Source: Thiohalophilus sp. (GTDB lineage Bacteria > Pseudomonadota > Gammaproteobacteria > UBA6429 > Thiohalophilaceae). From it: a stretch of DNA of 64,000 bases. Below, piece after piece: positions 45,759-53,432 of this stretch (within the stretch, counting starts at the first letter, position 1; each line of letters starts with the position of its first letter). The stretch spans positions 124,001 through 188,000 of the forward strand of contig NZ_JAXHMV010000016.1 in the NCBI RefSeq assembly GCF_034521165.1. Direction: 5' to 3'. The notes below the pieces were generated by a model. The model was not told the origin of the DNA and did no database searches. It was given only the letters and a program-made list of their open reading frames with translations. The position numbers and the translations under genes were made by a program.

Positions 45759-46451
45759 TCAATCTCCTGATGAGCGACGTTTGACAGCAGCCACATCTCG
45801 ATGTTCTATCAGTAAATACTTTGCCAACCATGCCAACAATATCAACAAGACAAGCGCCAACCACATCCACATTGCATTGCCATTTTCGACAGCCTTGCCC
45901 AATATCAGAAAAGGCAATGCGCTGATGATCTGGCTCAACGTACCTGTGATAAGATAAGTCCGGAACGGCACTCCGGATAATGCCGTATAGGCCAGCTTGA
46001 TTATATAGGATAGCCCTGGAATCCAGGATGTGATTGTAATGAACAGTACATTATCACTCACTCTCCGCCCTGCTCTGGTTTCCGATAACAGTTTTCCTCG
46101 CCGCATAAGATTACGGATCCAGTTACTCGCATTTGTCTTGGTCAAGGCGAACACCAAAATATGATGAGTGAATATCGTCCCCCCAGTCAGCACGATCGCG
46201 ATAGCCGTCGGAAAGGCAATACCAATAACCACCAGAAAAATGCTGATCGGAACGCCCAGCAATGGTGCCAGCATGAATATGACTACCAGAAATGATTCCG
46301 GAATATCATACAGCCAGTCAGCATGATTGCCTGAACTTATCTCATTCGGTAGCGTAAGAGTATCCGGCATCCATATCTGCAACCCGATCAGACATAACAA
46401 TAACAGCAGTCCACCCGTTCGCCAGACTGAAAAACGCTGTCTCACTGGCAT
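45759..46451 (-). CDS. TVP38/TMEM64 (VTT/DedA-like) membrane protein
   Basis: A 230-residue membrane protein with five or six helices and a VTT domain; the LLGVPISIFLVVIGIAFPTAIAIVLTGGTI and RVSDNVLFITITSWIPGLSYIIKLAYTALSGVPFRTYLITGTL segments match the SNARE-associated/DedA-like family. VTT/DedA proteins are lipid scramblases or flippases, several for polyprenyl phosphate. Its start overlaps the GH gene stop by 10 nt. In this operon it may move the lipid-linked substrate of the GT4 protein (inference). Confidence 0.85.
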   Translation of the reverse strand: MPVRQRFSVWRTGGLLLLLCLIGLQIWMPDTLTLPNEISSGNHADWLYDIPESFLVVIFMLAPLLGVPISIFLVVIGIAFPTAIAIVLTGGTIFTHHILVFALTKTNASNWIRNLMRRGKLLSETRAGRRVSDNVLFITITSWIPGLSYIIKLAYTALSGVPFRTYLITGTLSQIISALPFLILGKAVENGNAMWMWLALVLLILLAWLAKYLLIEHRDVAAVKRRSSGD

Positions 46452-48040
46452 GCACTCTTTTCCGCAGCAAGCACCGGGAGCCGCATTTTATCTCCTTTGC
46501 ATAACTCGAATCGTTCACTTATTCCCTTAATAGCGATCTCTCCTTGATAACAGCCGTCCGGTAATACCGTCAGGTCAACATAACCGTTTACCTGCGGCAA
46601 TTTGAGATGAAAACGCAGGCCAGCTGCCTCCGCGGGAAACCCTGGTTTCAGAATGACATTGTCATCATCAACTCCAAGCCCGAACAGGCTTTCTATGACC
46701 AGGTTATTCACCAGGCCGGTCCAGCCCACGAAGTCTTTCTGTGGTCGGGTACCGAGGATTATCGCCTTCCAAAGATTACCCTTCTTGCGGCGCAGCTCAT
46801 GGGTGTGGAAGCATTCAGGATCGTAAAACTCGTAGATCTGATGCTCTTGGCGCAAAACTCGAAAAACGCCGTCACACAGTCGCCAGGCGAGTGTCCTGTA
46901 CTCTTCAAAAAAGTCATAACGCTGCAGTCCTGTCAGTACCAGGTAAGCGGTATTGACCCAGACAGGCCCACTCCACATGTCTTTTCTGAAATCAGCGTCA
47001 TTCAATGCTACGGAAGGGAATGGTATCGGCGAACCGAACGCAGAGGCATCCCGAACAGTCTCGCGCAGACGTTCAGCCTGTGACCTGTTCGGCACACCGG
47101 CAGCCAGTGGTATGAGTGCAGCGATGGTCCTTGAGCGGATAAAATCACCTGTCTGCAAATTCCGGTCATAATAGAGCCCGTCATCTTCGTGCCATAGCTG
47201 CTCATTGATAAGCTGTCGTATCTGTTGCGCCTCCAGCTCGTACTCTCTGACTGTTGCCTGTTCTCCAAATATCTCCGCAAGCTTTGCCAGCGCCTCGCAT
47301 TGCATGACCATATAGGCGGAGAGATCGGGTGCGGCAAGCATGCGTGTATCGCTTATGACTTTCTCGTCGCAAGAGCTGAAACGCGGTGAATTATCCAATC
47401 CTGACTCATAGGGATGCATCCAGAAATATAGCCCACCGGGCAGTTTTCGATGAGTATTGAGCCATTGATGGTAGGCCTTCAAAATCGTAAAGTGGCTATA
47501 TTCGCAACGACCGGCCTCCTGCTCCTCCGTGCAGATACGCGCCAGCGACCAGGCGATTAGAGGTGGCTGAGTAAACGGGCTGCGGCCGAAGTCAGCAACG
47601 ACATGTTGCAGTTTGTCACCATCACGAAGCCGGAGCACCGAGTCGAGAACATCGAAAGCTACATTCCGATCCCAGTGACGCCATACCTGGGCAATAAAAG
47701 CGCTATCCCACAGATAGACTCCGGCGAAAGCTGGTCCGGGCAAGGCATGTCGGATCGGCACCAGATGGTTGGGCTTACGCAGATTCGCAAACAGTATATC
47801 GAAAACAATATTGAAACCGTGCTCAAAATGCTCTGCACCTGTTCGGCCCGATATCCGCAGTTCCGGTTGAGGATACCTGACCTGCTTCTTTACACGTAAT
47901 TTTTCACTGATCGCGATATTGGCAGACGTGCGACGCACCACGAATATTCGCGACCAGATAAGTATTTCCGTGAGATATCGTCCCAGACGGTAAAACCGCC
48001 AGGCAAAACGTGCGACCTTTTTCTTGAACTGTCTATGCAT
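46442..48040 (-). CDS. Glycoside hydrolase, MGH1/GH63-like (alpha/alpha)6
   Basis: A 532-residue enzyme with the (alpha/alpha)6-barrel texture of amylo-alpha-1,6-glucosidase, GH63 and trehalase-like hydrolases. Recognisable parts: YLWDSAFIAQVWRHWD, FTQPPLIAWSLARI, HPYESGLDNSPRF, LYYDRNLQTGDFI, FRKDMWSGPVWVNTAYL and FYDPECFHTHELRRKKGNLWKAI. The pair of acidic catalytic residues is probably in ESGLDNSPRF and YEFYDPE (inference from related enzymes). No signal peptide is clear; the N-terminus is basic. First gene of the GH-VTT-GT4 operon. Confidence 0.85.
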   Translation of the reverse strand: MHRQFKKKVARFAWRFYRLGRYLTEILIWSRIFVVRRTSANIAISEKLRVKKQVRYPQPELRISGRTGAEHFEHGFNIVFDILFANLRKPNHLVPIRHALPGPAFAGVYLWDSAFIAQVWRHWDRNVAFDVLDSVLRLRDGDKLQHVVADFGRSPFTQPPLIAWSLARICTEEQEAGRCEYSHFTILKAYHQWLNTHRKLPGGLYFWMHPYESGLDNSPRFSSCDEKVISDTRMLAAPDLSAYMVMQCEALAKLAEIFGEQATVREYELEAQQIRQLINEQLWHEDDGLYYDRNLQTGDFIRSRTIAALIPLAAGVPNRSQAERLRETVRDASAFGSPIPFPSVALNDADFRKDMWSGPVWVNTAYLVLTGLQRYDFFEEYRTLAWRLCDGVFRVLRQEHQIYEFYDPECFHTHELRRKKGNLWKAIILGTRPQKDFVGWTGLVNNLVIESLFGLGVDDDNVILKPGFPAEAAGLRFHLKLPQVNGYVDLTVLPDGCYQGEIAIKGISERFELCKGDKMRLPVLAAEKSACQ

Positions 48041-48455
48041 GCCGCCACGAATCTGTGATGCATTTACTGTCTTAATATTAAAGCATAAACCTAATCTGAT
48101 TATCGCTTTGGCGCAATTGGTCGAAGCTGCGTGTCATAAATATTTAATAAATAGCTATAACTGTTTGATGAGTTCGAGGCATGACAGGCCTGGCAATATT
48201 GCTCACCTGTGAATGATTCTGCACAAACAGGCTATTCTGAATAAATGTTATTAATTTAAATAATTGTTATTCGATACGGCACTCGCGAATGCCAGACAGA
48301 CTAAATACGTGATTAAAATGTCGGTACAAATGCAAGGCGCAGGGCTGGCAACATCATAGTGTCATGCTATTCGGAACTTTTATTCAGCGTCTTTCTACCA
48401 CGACAGAATATTTACCATGTACACGTGACCGGTTATATCAAGTATCATTTTCGTT
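48041..48455. other. Intergenic stretch with an inverted repeat copy
   Basis: No gene is seen. The segment 48321-48395 includes a repeat-like stretch (ATGCAAGGCGCAGGGCTGGC...) and at 48368-48387 the inverted copy of a 20-bp repeat that also occurs at 41259-41278. The left end of the rhomboid duplication lies at about 48445. Confidence 0.5.
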
Positions 48456-49211
48456 ATGAATAATCGTAACGCATTTCCTGTTCAGGTTGTCCTGGCACTG
48501 CTGATCATCAATGGCATATTATTTCTGATGGAGATGACCGCCAGTGGTCGCCAGTTGATCGAGCTGTTTGCCCTGTGGCCGCTCGGTTCCGGATCCGATT
48601 TTGGCTTCGGCTCTGGCCTGTTTGATGGCGCCGCGCCAGGCTTTCAGGTCTGGCAGCTGGTCACGTACTCGTTCCTGCACGGCGGGGTGTTTCATTTACT
48701 GGTCAATATGTACGCCCTGTGGCTGTTCGGCTCACGCATGGAAATGGTGTGGGGCTCGAAGGCTTTTTTGATTTACTATTTTGTCTGTGTCATCGGCGCC
48801 GCTCTGGTGCAGCTGCTGGTGGCCAGCCAGGGCAGTGGGCCCGCTTACCCCACTATCGGCGCCTCGGGCGGCGTATTTGGCCTGCTGCTCGCCTTTGGCA
48901 TGACCTTTCCCAACGAAAGGCTGATGCTGCTGTTTCCGCCGGTGGCAATGTCGGCCAAGTGGTTCGTCATCATCTATGGCGCCGTCGAACTCTATTTCGG
49001 GGTCACCGGCAGTATGGCTGGCGTGGCACACTTTGCCCACCTGGGTGGCATGCTGTTCGGTTATTTGCTGATTCGCTACTGGCGCAACCATCCACCGCGG
49101 TATCGTTAGTCACGTTCAGGAAGAGCAAAGGGCTTTATCTTTTTGTTCTGCCCTCTTGAATTGCATTTCAATGCGCCTGATTTCAACGCGAGCTGCTGCG
49201 CCTCTTCCAGC
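48445..49211. repeat. Direct duplication, copy 1 (rhomboid unit)
   Basis: This segment matches 52642-53408 at a constant offset of 4197 nt, without indels. It covers ~10 nt upstream of the rhomboid ATG, the whole gene, and the 3' part of the antisense small ORF (to 49211). Copy 2 diverges abruptly at 53409. Confidence 0.9.
48456..49109 (+). CDS. Rhomboid-family intramembrane protease (copy 1)
   Basis: A 217-residue protein with six membrane helices and the rhomboid Ser-His dyad: the GASGGVFG motif gives Ser137 and AHFAHLGG gives His195; the HxxxN pair HLLVNMYALWLF supplies the oxyanion residues. It cleaves transmembrane substrates in the inner membrane. A second gene at 52653 encodes a protein differing at only five positions (N3H, Q10P, L13P, R155K, N211S). 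Confidence 0.93.
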   Translation: MNNRNAFPVQVVLALLIINGILFLMEMTASGRQLIELFALWPLGSGSDFGFGSGLFDGAAPGFQVWQLVTYSFLHGGVFHLLVNMYALWLFGSRMEMVWGSKAFLIYYFVCVIGAALVQLLVASQGSGPAYPTIGASGGVFGLLLAFGMTFPNERLMLLFPPVAMSAKWFVIIYGAVELYFGVTGSMAGVAHFAHLGGMLFGYLLIRYWRNHPPRYR

Positions 49212-49312
49212 CACGCCAGTCGCTGGGCCGGTGTGGCACTGACCTGGAATTTGAGCTCCGCTTTCTCATCGACAGTCAATTTGTTTGCTCGCGTGTTTTG
49301 CTCAGTTTTCAT
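49106..49312 (-). CDS. Hypothetical partner protein of a nucleotidyltransferase remnant
   Basis: A 68-residue soluble protein, MKTEQNTRANKLTVDEKAELKFQVSATPAQRLAWLEEAQQLALKSGALK...; the TPAQRLAWLEEA pattern is typical of small proteins encoded after MNT/AbiEii-like nucleotidyltransferases, from memory. Its start overlaps the stop of such a remnant by 11 nt. It ends 4 nt inside the rhomboid stop, antisense. Only its C-terminal part survives in the second copy of the duplication (53303-53408). Confidence 0.6.
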   Translation of the reverse strand: MKTEQNTRANKLTVDEKAELKFQVSATPAQRLAWLEEAQQLALKSGALKCNSRGQNKKIKPFALPERD

Positions 49313-49448
49313 TGTTGCTCAATAAACTCTGCAAGTACTTGATGTCTTCTTCGTCTTTCGCCCTGCCAGTGTCGGTTTTCATTGCAATCAAGTCCTGTAT
49401 AGCACAAACCGGCACGGTTATCCCGCCGATATCCAATCGTTGAGGGCT
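49302..49448 (-). pseudogene. C-terminal remnant of a nucleotidyltransferase gene
   Basis: The minus strand reads, in one frame from 49448 to a TGA at 49302-49304, QRLDIGGITVPVCAIQDLIAMK followed by TDTGRAKDEEDIKYLQSLLSNNEN. The vpV-x-DLIaMKxxxGRxKDxeDi pattern is the C-terminus of AbiEii/MNT-type nucleotidyltransferases. An in-frame TAA lies just upstream (49449-49451) and no N-terminal domain is found, so only the tail remains. Confidence 0.65.
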
Positions 49449-49559
49449 TTAAATAGAGGCAGATAGAGTGACATCTGTTTATTTTATCTGGATCCCGGCG
49501 CACACGGAACGAGGTTCGATTGCCGAAGTCGCCCATTAGTCAGCCCTGACTGCATTCGC

Positions 49560-50669
49560 TCATTCCCGGTACCAGCTGCCGTCCGGCAGCGGTTTCATCC
49601 ACACAAAGCTGTACCAGAACCACTGGTCTCCATCGGTCGCCGGTGCGGTGCAATTGACCTTGGAACGACCCGGTTGCAACGCCCTGGCAAGGCGCACCGA
49701 CAAGCGCGGCGGGTTATCGGTCCTGAGCTCGAGCGGGAGCGTATCGCCACCCAGGTAGCAACGGATCGCCTCCGGCCGGTAGGGCCCCGGATCCAGCGTC
49801 AAACGCAGTCTCGGCCGGTCATCGCCGGGACCGAGCACGCCGCTTTCGGGTCGGGTCCCGGTCACCGGCAGCGGCCGCGAGCGGACCTTGATCGCGAAGC
49901 TGTCCATGTCGGCAAACGCGGTCGCGATCGGAAACCGCGGCAGGGCCGAGAAGTCGCTGCCGGGCCCGACGGCGCCGGACTGCTGGCCGAAGCCGACAAA
50001 ATCGAGCTTGCGGACGATCGCCGCAACCGCTGGCGAGAATTCGCCGAACGGGTACGCGAACAGCCGTGCCGGTCGCTCGAGTTCCTGTTCCAGGCGGGCC
50101 TGCGCATCCACAATTTCGCGGCGCATGCGCTGCAACCAGGTAGCTTCTTTTTCGTCTTCCCGTTGCCGGATCATGTGCGGGTGATTGACACTGTGGTTGC
50201 CGATCGTCACGCCGGCCGCCTCCATCTCGCGCAGTTGCTCCCAGGTCACGTAGTTGCGGTCGCCGCCGTCGAGGTAAGCGGTCGAGATAAAGATCGTGAA
50301 CGGCCAGCCACGTGCCTGCAGGCGCGGGAACACCTCTTCGTACACCGACCGGTAGCCGTCGTCGAAGGTCAGCGCGATCGCCCGCTCCGGAACTTCCCTG
50401 CCGGCACGAACGGCCGCGACCAGGCGCGGCAGCGGCCAGACCTCGAAGCCATTCGTCGCCAGGTAGTCCATGTGGCGCTCGAACGTCTTCGGCGTCACGC
50501 TGGTCGATGGGGGAGTCTCTTCAGAGACATGATGGTACTCGAGCACCACTGCGCTGTCGGCGGCGGCCGTCAGTGCAGGCAGAAACAGCGCGACCAGCGC
50601 GAGACTAGCCAGCGCCGTCAAACCGATCCAGGTCGTTGCGACGGATGACGCCTTTGATGTGTTGGACAT
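49560..50669 (-). CDS. Polysaccharide deacetylase family protein
   Basis: A 369-residue secreted NodB-domain protein: signal peptide/anchor (LTALASLALVALFLPALTAAADS), VLEYHHVSEET, the metal-binding ALTFDDGYRSVYEEVFP and NHSVNHPHM, and an FAYPFGEFSP motif; a ~110-residue C-terminal beta-rich domain follows. ATG 50669 has GGAGAGGA upstream; an ATG at 50690 is less likely. It overlaps the end of the glucosaminidase gene by 65 nt. PgaB/IcaB-like role in exopolysaccharide N-deacetylation is possible. GC-rich (about 64%) compared with its neighbours. Confidence 0.85.
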   Translation of the reverse strand: MSNTSKASSVATTWIGLTALASLALVALFLPALTAAADSAVVLEYHHVSEETPPSTSVTPKTFERHMDYLATNGFEVWPLPRLVAAVRAGREVPERAIALTFDDGYRSVYEEVFPRLQARGWPFTIFISTAYLDGGDRNYVTWEQLREMEAAGVTIGNHSVNHPHMIRQREDEKEATWLQRMRREIVDAQARLEQELERPARLFAYPFGEFSPAVAAIVRKLDFVGFGQQSGAVGPGSDFSALPRFPIATAFADMDSFAIKVRSRPLPVTGTRPESGVLGPGDDRPRLRLTLDPGPYRPEAIRCYLGGDTLPLELRTDNPPRLSVRLARALQPGRSKVNCTAPATDGDQWFWYSFVWMKPLPDGSWYRE

Positions 50670-51465
50670 AGTCCTCTCCAATGGCTGCATAGTTGATCAG
50701 TCCGGCCGCCAATTCCAGCCCGCTCGGCTCGCGTCCCGCCCTGCGTGCCTGCGCGCGGATATCGCGTAGCGGCTGGTAGGCCGGATGCGAGTTAAGCTTG
50801 CGGAGGTAGGTCCGCACCGATCCCGCGACGGTCTCAAAGGCCTGCACCTCGTAGGTCGCCTGCGCCGGACGCCGCAGTGGCACGATGCCGCATCCGGCCG
50901 TTATACACCACTGACCGAACAGATTGTTACCCTGACGCGCGAAGCGCGAAGTTCCCCAGGCCGACTCCAGTGCCGCCTGCGATAACGCCAGCGAGGTCGG
51001 CACAATATCGATCCGCGTGGCGAGCTTGCGCGCGCGCTCGAGATCCCCTTTCGCCTTCACCCGGTACAGGGTCGCCTGTTCCGCCAGCCAGGCCTGCTCA
51101 TCGGGCGCGGCTTGCTCGCCGTCCTCGAGTTTGTCGAGGATGGCGAGCAGCTTCTCGCGCTTTTCGAGGACACGCCGGTTCTCGGACTTGACCACGGGCC
51201 ACAGGAACTCGATAAACGCCTCCTTGCGCTCACCGGTGTCCTCGATCACCCGAAAATCCGGCAGCGAGCGATCGCCGGGCGGCGACACACGCAGATAATC
51301 GTAGCTGAACCACGCCACAACCAGGATCATAACGATCCCGACACCGAGCCGTCCCGGGCCCGGGTGTGCGAGCGCCCGGCGAACCGCGTCGATCGGCCTG
51401 GCCAACAGGGGCTGGCGGCCGATAGTTCGCGCCCCATTGGCCAGTCGCTTCAGTAACAGCTTCAT
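50605..51465 (-). CDS. Bax-like glucosaminidase
   Basis: A 286-residue protein with an N-terminal membrane anchor (LGVGIVMILVVAWFSYDYLRV), then a mannosyl-glycoprotein endo-beta-N-acetylglucosaminidase/Bax domain: SLALSQAALESAWGTSRFARQGNNLFGQWCITAGCG, with the catalytic Glu in ALESAWG, and YLRKLNSHPAYQPLRDIRA. It hydrolyses peptidoglycan. ATG 51465 is preferred over 51489. Co-transcribed with and overlapping the deacetylase, with the same raised GC content. Confidence 0.87.
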   Translation of the reverse strand: MKLLLKRLANGARTIGRQPLLARPIDAVRRALAHPGPGRLGVGIVMILVVAWFSYDYLRVSPPGDRSLPDFRVIEDTGERKEAFIEFLWPVVKSENRRVLEKREKLLAILDKLEDGEQAAPDEQAWLAEQATLYRVKAKGDLERARKLATRIDIVPTSLALSQAALESAWGTSRFARQGNNLFGQWCITAGCGIVPLRRPAQATYEVQAFETVAGSVRTYLRKLNSHPAYQPLRDIRAQARRAGREPSGLELAAGLINYAAIGEDYVQHIKGVIRRNDLDRFDGAG

Positions 51466-51527
51466 CCGGTTATTGTGCCCGAACCCCACTGCTCGAGGCC
51501 AGACGGATTCGGCTCAAGGCAAATCAA

Positions 51528-51552
51528 ATACGACCCGTAAAGCGGGTCGTAT
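51528..51552 (-). terminator. Hairpin downstream of the rhodanese gene
   Basis: A perfect 10-bp stem (ATACGACCCG against CGGGTCGTAT, loop TAAAG). On the minus strand the 3' side runs into TTTGATTTG, a moderately T-rich tail, and it lies ~226 nt past the rhodanese stop. It may instead separate the glucosaminidase promoter from read-through. Confidence 0.5.
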
Positions 51553-51585
51553 GATGAAAGCCCCCTGAGGAGCTATATCACAGTT

Positions 51586-51650
51586 AGGGTGCGTTCTACG
51601 CACCATTATCCCGGCATCAAGAATGTGGTGCGTTCTACGCACCCTGGCCG
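51586..51650. repeat. Two direct copies of a short hairpin repeat
   Basis: The unit GGTGCGTTCTACGCACC (stem GGTGCGT/ACGCACC, TCT loop) occurs at about 51588-51605 and 51632-51649, 44 nt apart. Such units recur in gammaproteobacterial intergenic regions. No gene is present between 51490 and 51777. Confidence 0.7.
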
Positions 51651-51777
51651 ATTTTTCACACACAACATCGTCGTCCCTTATGAGACCCGCCAATTCATAA
51701 AAGGCCATTTTCTATCGAAGCACGCCGCAACGACCGAGCCGCTTTGCGGCTCGCCACCAAAGGCGGTTTACCCGGAT

Positions 51778-52446
51778 TTAATTACTTTTCTGAGATTGCT
51801 TGACTGTGGTAAAGCCCAGGTTAGACCAGTTCTGCATACCGCCGCGATACCATTTGAGTTTATGCGCCGGGTAACCGTATTCCAGCAGGCTGCGGATATT
51901 GGCCGGTGACTGACCACACCACATGCCATTACAGAACAACACCAGAGTTTTTGCGTCCGAGTAGTTAAACAGACCGTCCTGCTCTTTCACATCGAACTGG
52001 TCAGTCAGAATATCGACAATATCAAAGGGGGCGGCACCGCGAGACGTGTCGAGTTTCACCCAGGGAATGTTAATCGAACCGGGAATGGTGCCACGCTTGA
52101 CCCACTTTGAGGTACGCGAGTCGATCACCAGAACCGACTTGTCGCCGGAAGAGACTTTTTTCAGGTACTCCAGCATTTCCACTTCACCGATAGTTTCAAC
52201 CCCCGGTGCCAGTGACATAGGCTGAATACAGAACGGCGGACAGTTTCGCGATGTTCTGGCATAGTCGTCAACCACCTTGTTGTCATTGTTCTGATTACGC
52301 TTGATCGTAACGGTTTTGCCATTGTGCTTCACATCCACACTGCCGAGCTCCGGGGTAATCTTGACCTTCAGCTCTTGTGCATGGGCAGGTTGTACGAGAA
52401 GGCCAATGGATAGCACTGCGGTGGAAAACAGATGTTTTATGTTCAT
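51778..52446 (-). CDS. Secreted rhodanese-like sulfurtransferase
   Basis: A 222-residue protein: signal peptide (NIKHLFSTAVLSIGLLVQPAHA), a ~90-residue basic region with a Cys pair (RNCPPFCIQP) and one rhodanese domain with SVLVIDSRTSKWVKRGTIPGSINIPW and the active-site loop CNGMWCGQSP carrying the catalytic cysteine. ATG 52446 has CGGAG upstream; the frame extends 60 codons further without family support. A periplasmic sulfur donor/acceptor role fits the sulfur theme of the window (inference). Confidence 0.88.
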   Translation of the reverse strand: MNIKHLFSTAVLSIGLLVQPAHAQELKVKITPELGSVDVKHNGKTVTIKRNQNNDNKVVDDYARTSRNCPPFCIQPMSLAPGVETIGEVEMLEYLKKVSSGDKSVLVIDSRTSKWVKRGTIPGSINIPWVKLDTSRGAAPFDIVDILTDQFDVKEQDGLFNYSDAKTLVLFCNGMWCGQSPANIRSLLEYGYPAHKLKWYRGGMQNWSNLGFTTVKQSQKSN

Positions 52447-52641
52447 ATCAGGACTCCGTGATTTGGCCAAATCCAGGCTCTGAGCCTGGATTGAAGTTTT
52501 GAAAATAGCAGAAGAGCGTTGTAAATGAAAATGAGACGTAATAGCCACCGATCGCGTAGACGCGTTATTGGATTGTGCGCACCCTGGATCTGCTCCCCGA
52601 TGCCCGATATCTACCTGGCACATGGCCGGATCTCTCTAGTA

Positions 52642-53408
52642 TCATCACCTTTATGAATCATCGTAACGCATTTCCTGTCCCGGTTGTCCCGGCACTGCTG
52701 ATCATCAATGGCATACTATTTCTGATGGAGATGACCGCCAGTGGTCGCCAGTTGATCGAGCTGTTTGCCCTGTGGCCGCTCGGTTCCGGATCCGATTTTG
52801 GCTTCGGCTCTGGCCTGTTTGATGGCGCCGCGCCAGGCTTTCAGGTCTGGCAGCTGGTCACGTACTCGTTCCTGCACGGCGGGGTGTTTCATTTACTGGT
52901 CAATATGTACGCCCTGTGGCTGTTCGGCTCACGCATGGAAATGGTGTGGGGCTCGAAAGCCTTTTTGATTTACTATTTTGTCTGTGTCATCGGCGCCGCT
53001 CTGGTGCAGCTGCTGGTGGCCAGCCAGGGCAGTGGGCCCGCTTACCCCACCATCGGCGCCTCGGGCGGGGTATTTGGCCTGCTGCTCGCCTTTGGCATGA
53101 CCTTTCCCAATGAAAAACTGATGCTGCTGTTTCCGCCGGTGGCAATGTCGGCCAAGTGGTTCGTCATCATCTATGGCGCCGTCGAACTCTATTTCGGGGT
53201 CACCGGCAGTATGGCTGGCGTGGCACACTTTGCCCACCTGGGTGGCATGCTGTTCGGTTATTTGCTGATTCGCTACTGGCGCAGCCATCCACCGCGGTAT
53301 CGTTAGTCACGTTCAGGAAGAGCAAAGGGCTTTATCTTTTTGTTCTGCCCTCTTGAATTGCTTTTCAATGCGCCTGATTTCAACGCGATCTTCTGCGCCT
53401 CTTCCAGC
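52642..53408. repeat. Direct duplication, copy 2 (rhomboid unit)
   Basis: Second copy of 48445-49211, same orientation, no indels. Right boundary at 53408, after which the sequence differs and leads into the EamA gene. The antisense small ORF of copy 1 is represented here only by its C-terminal codons. Confidence 0.9.
52653..53306 (+). CDS. Rhomboid-family intramembrane protease (copy 2)
   Basis: A 217-residue protein, identical in length and catalytic residues (Ser137, His195) to the copy at 48456, with five substitutions: N3H, Q10P, L13P, R155K and N211S. ATG at 52653; a longer frame from 52575 overlaps the rhodanese leader and has no support. The shared upstream sequence is only ~10 nt, so promoter elements differ and this copy may be expressed differently or not at all. 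Confidence 0.92.
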   Translation: MNHRNAFPVPVVPALLIINGILFLMEMTASGRQLIELFALWPLGSGSDFGFGSGLFDGAAPGFQVWQLVTYSFLHGGVFHLLVNMYALWLFGSRMEMVWGSKAFLIYYFVCVIGAALVQLLVASQGSGPAYPTIGASGGVFGLLLAFGMTFPNEKLMLLFPPVAMSAKWFVIIYGAVELYFGVTGSMAGVAHFAHLGGMLFGYLLIRYWRSHPPRYR

Positions 53409-53432
53409 TTGGATTTCCTTGCCCTGTTGACC

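Noticed and set aside
51514..51708. 64-codon minus-strand frame over the hairpin repeats
   Set aside because: Most of it is repeat sequence (two GGTGCGTTCTACGCACC copies); no family features.
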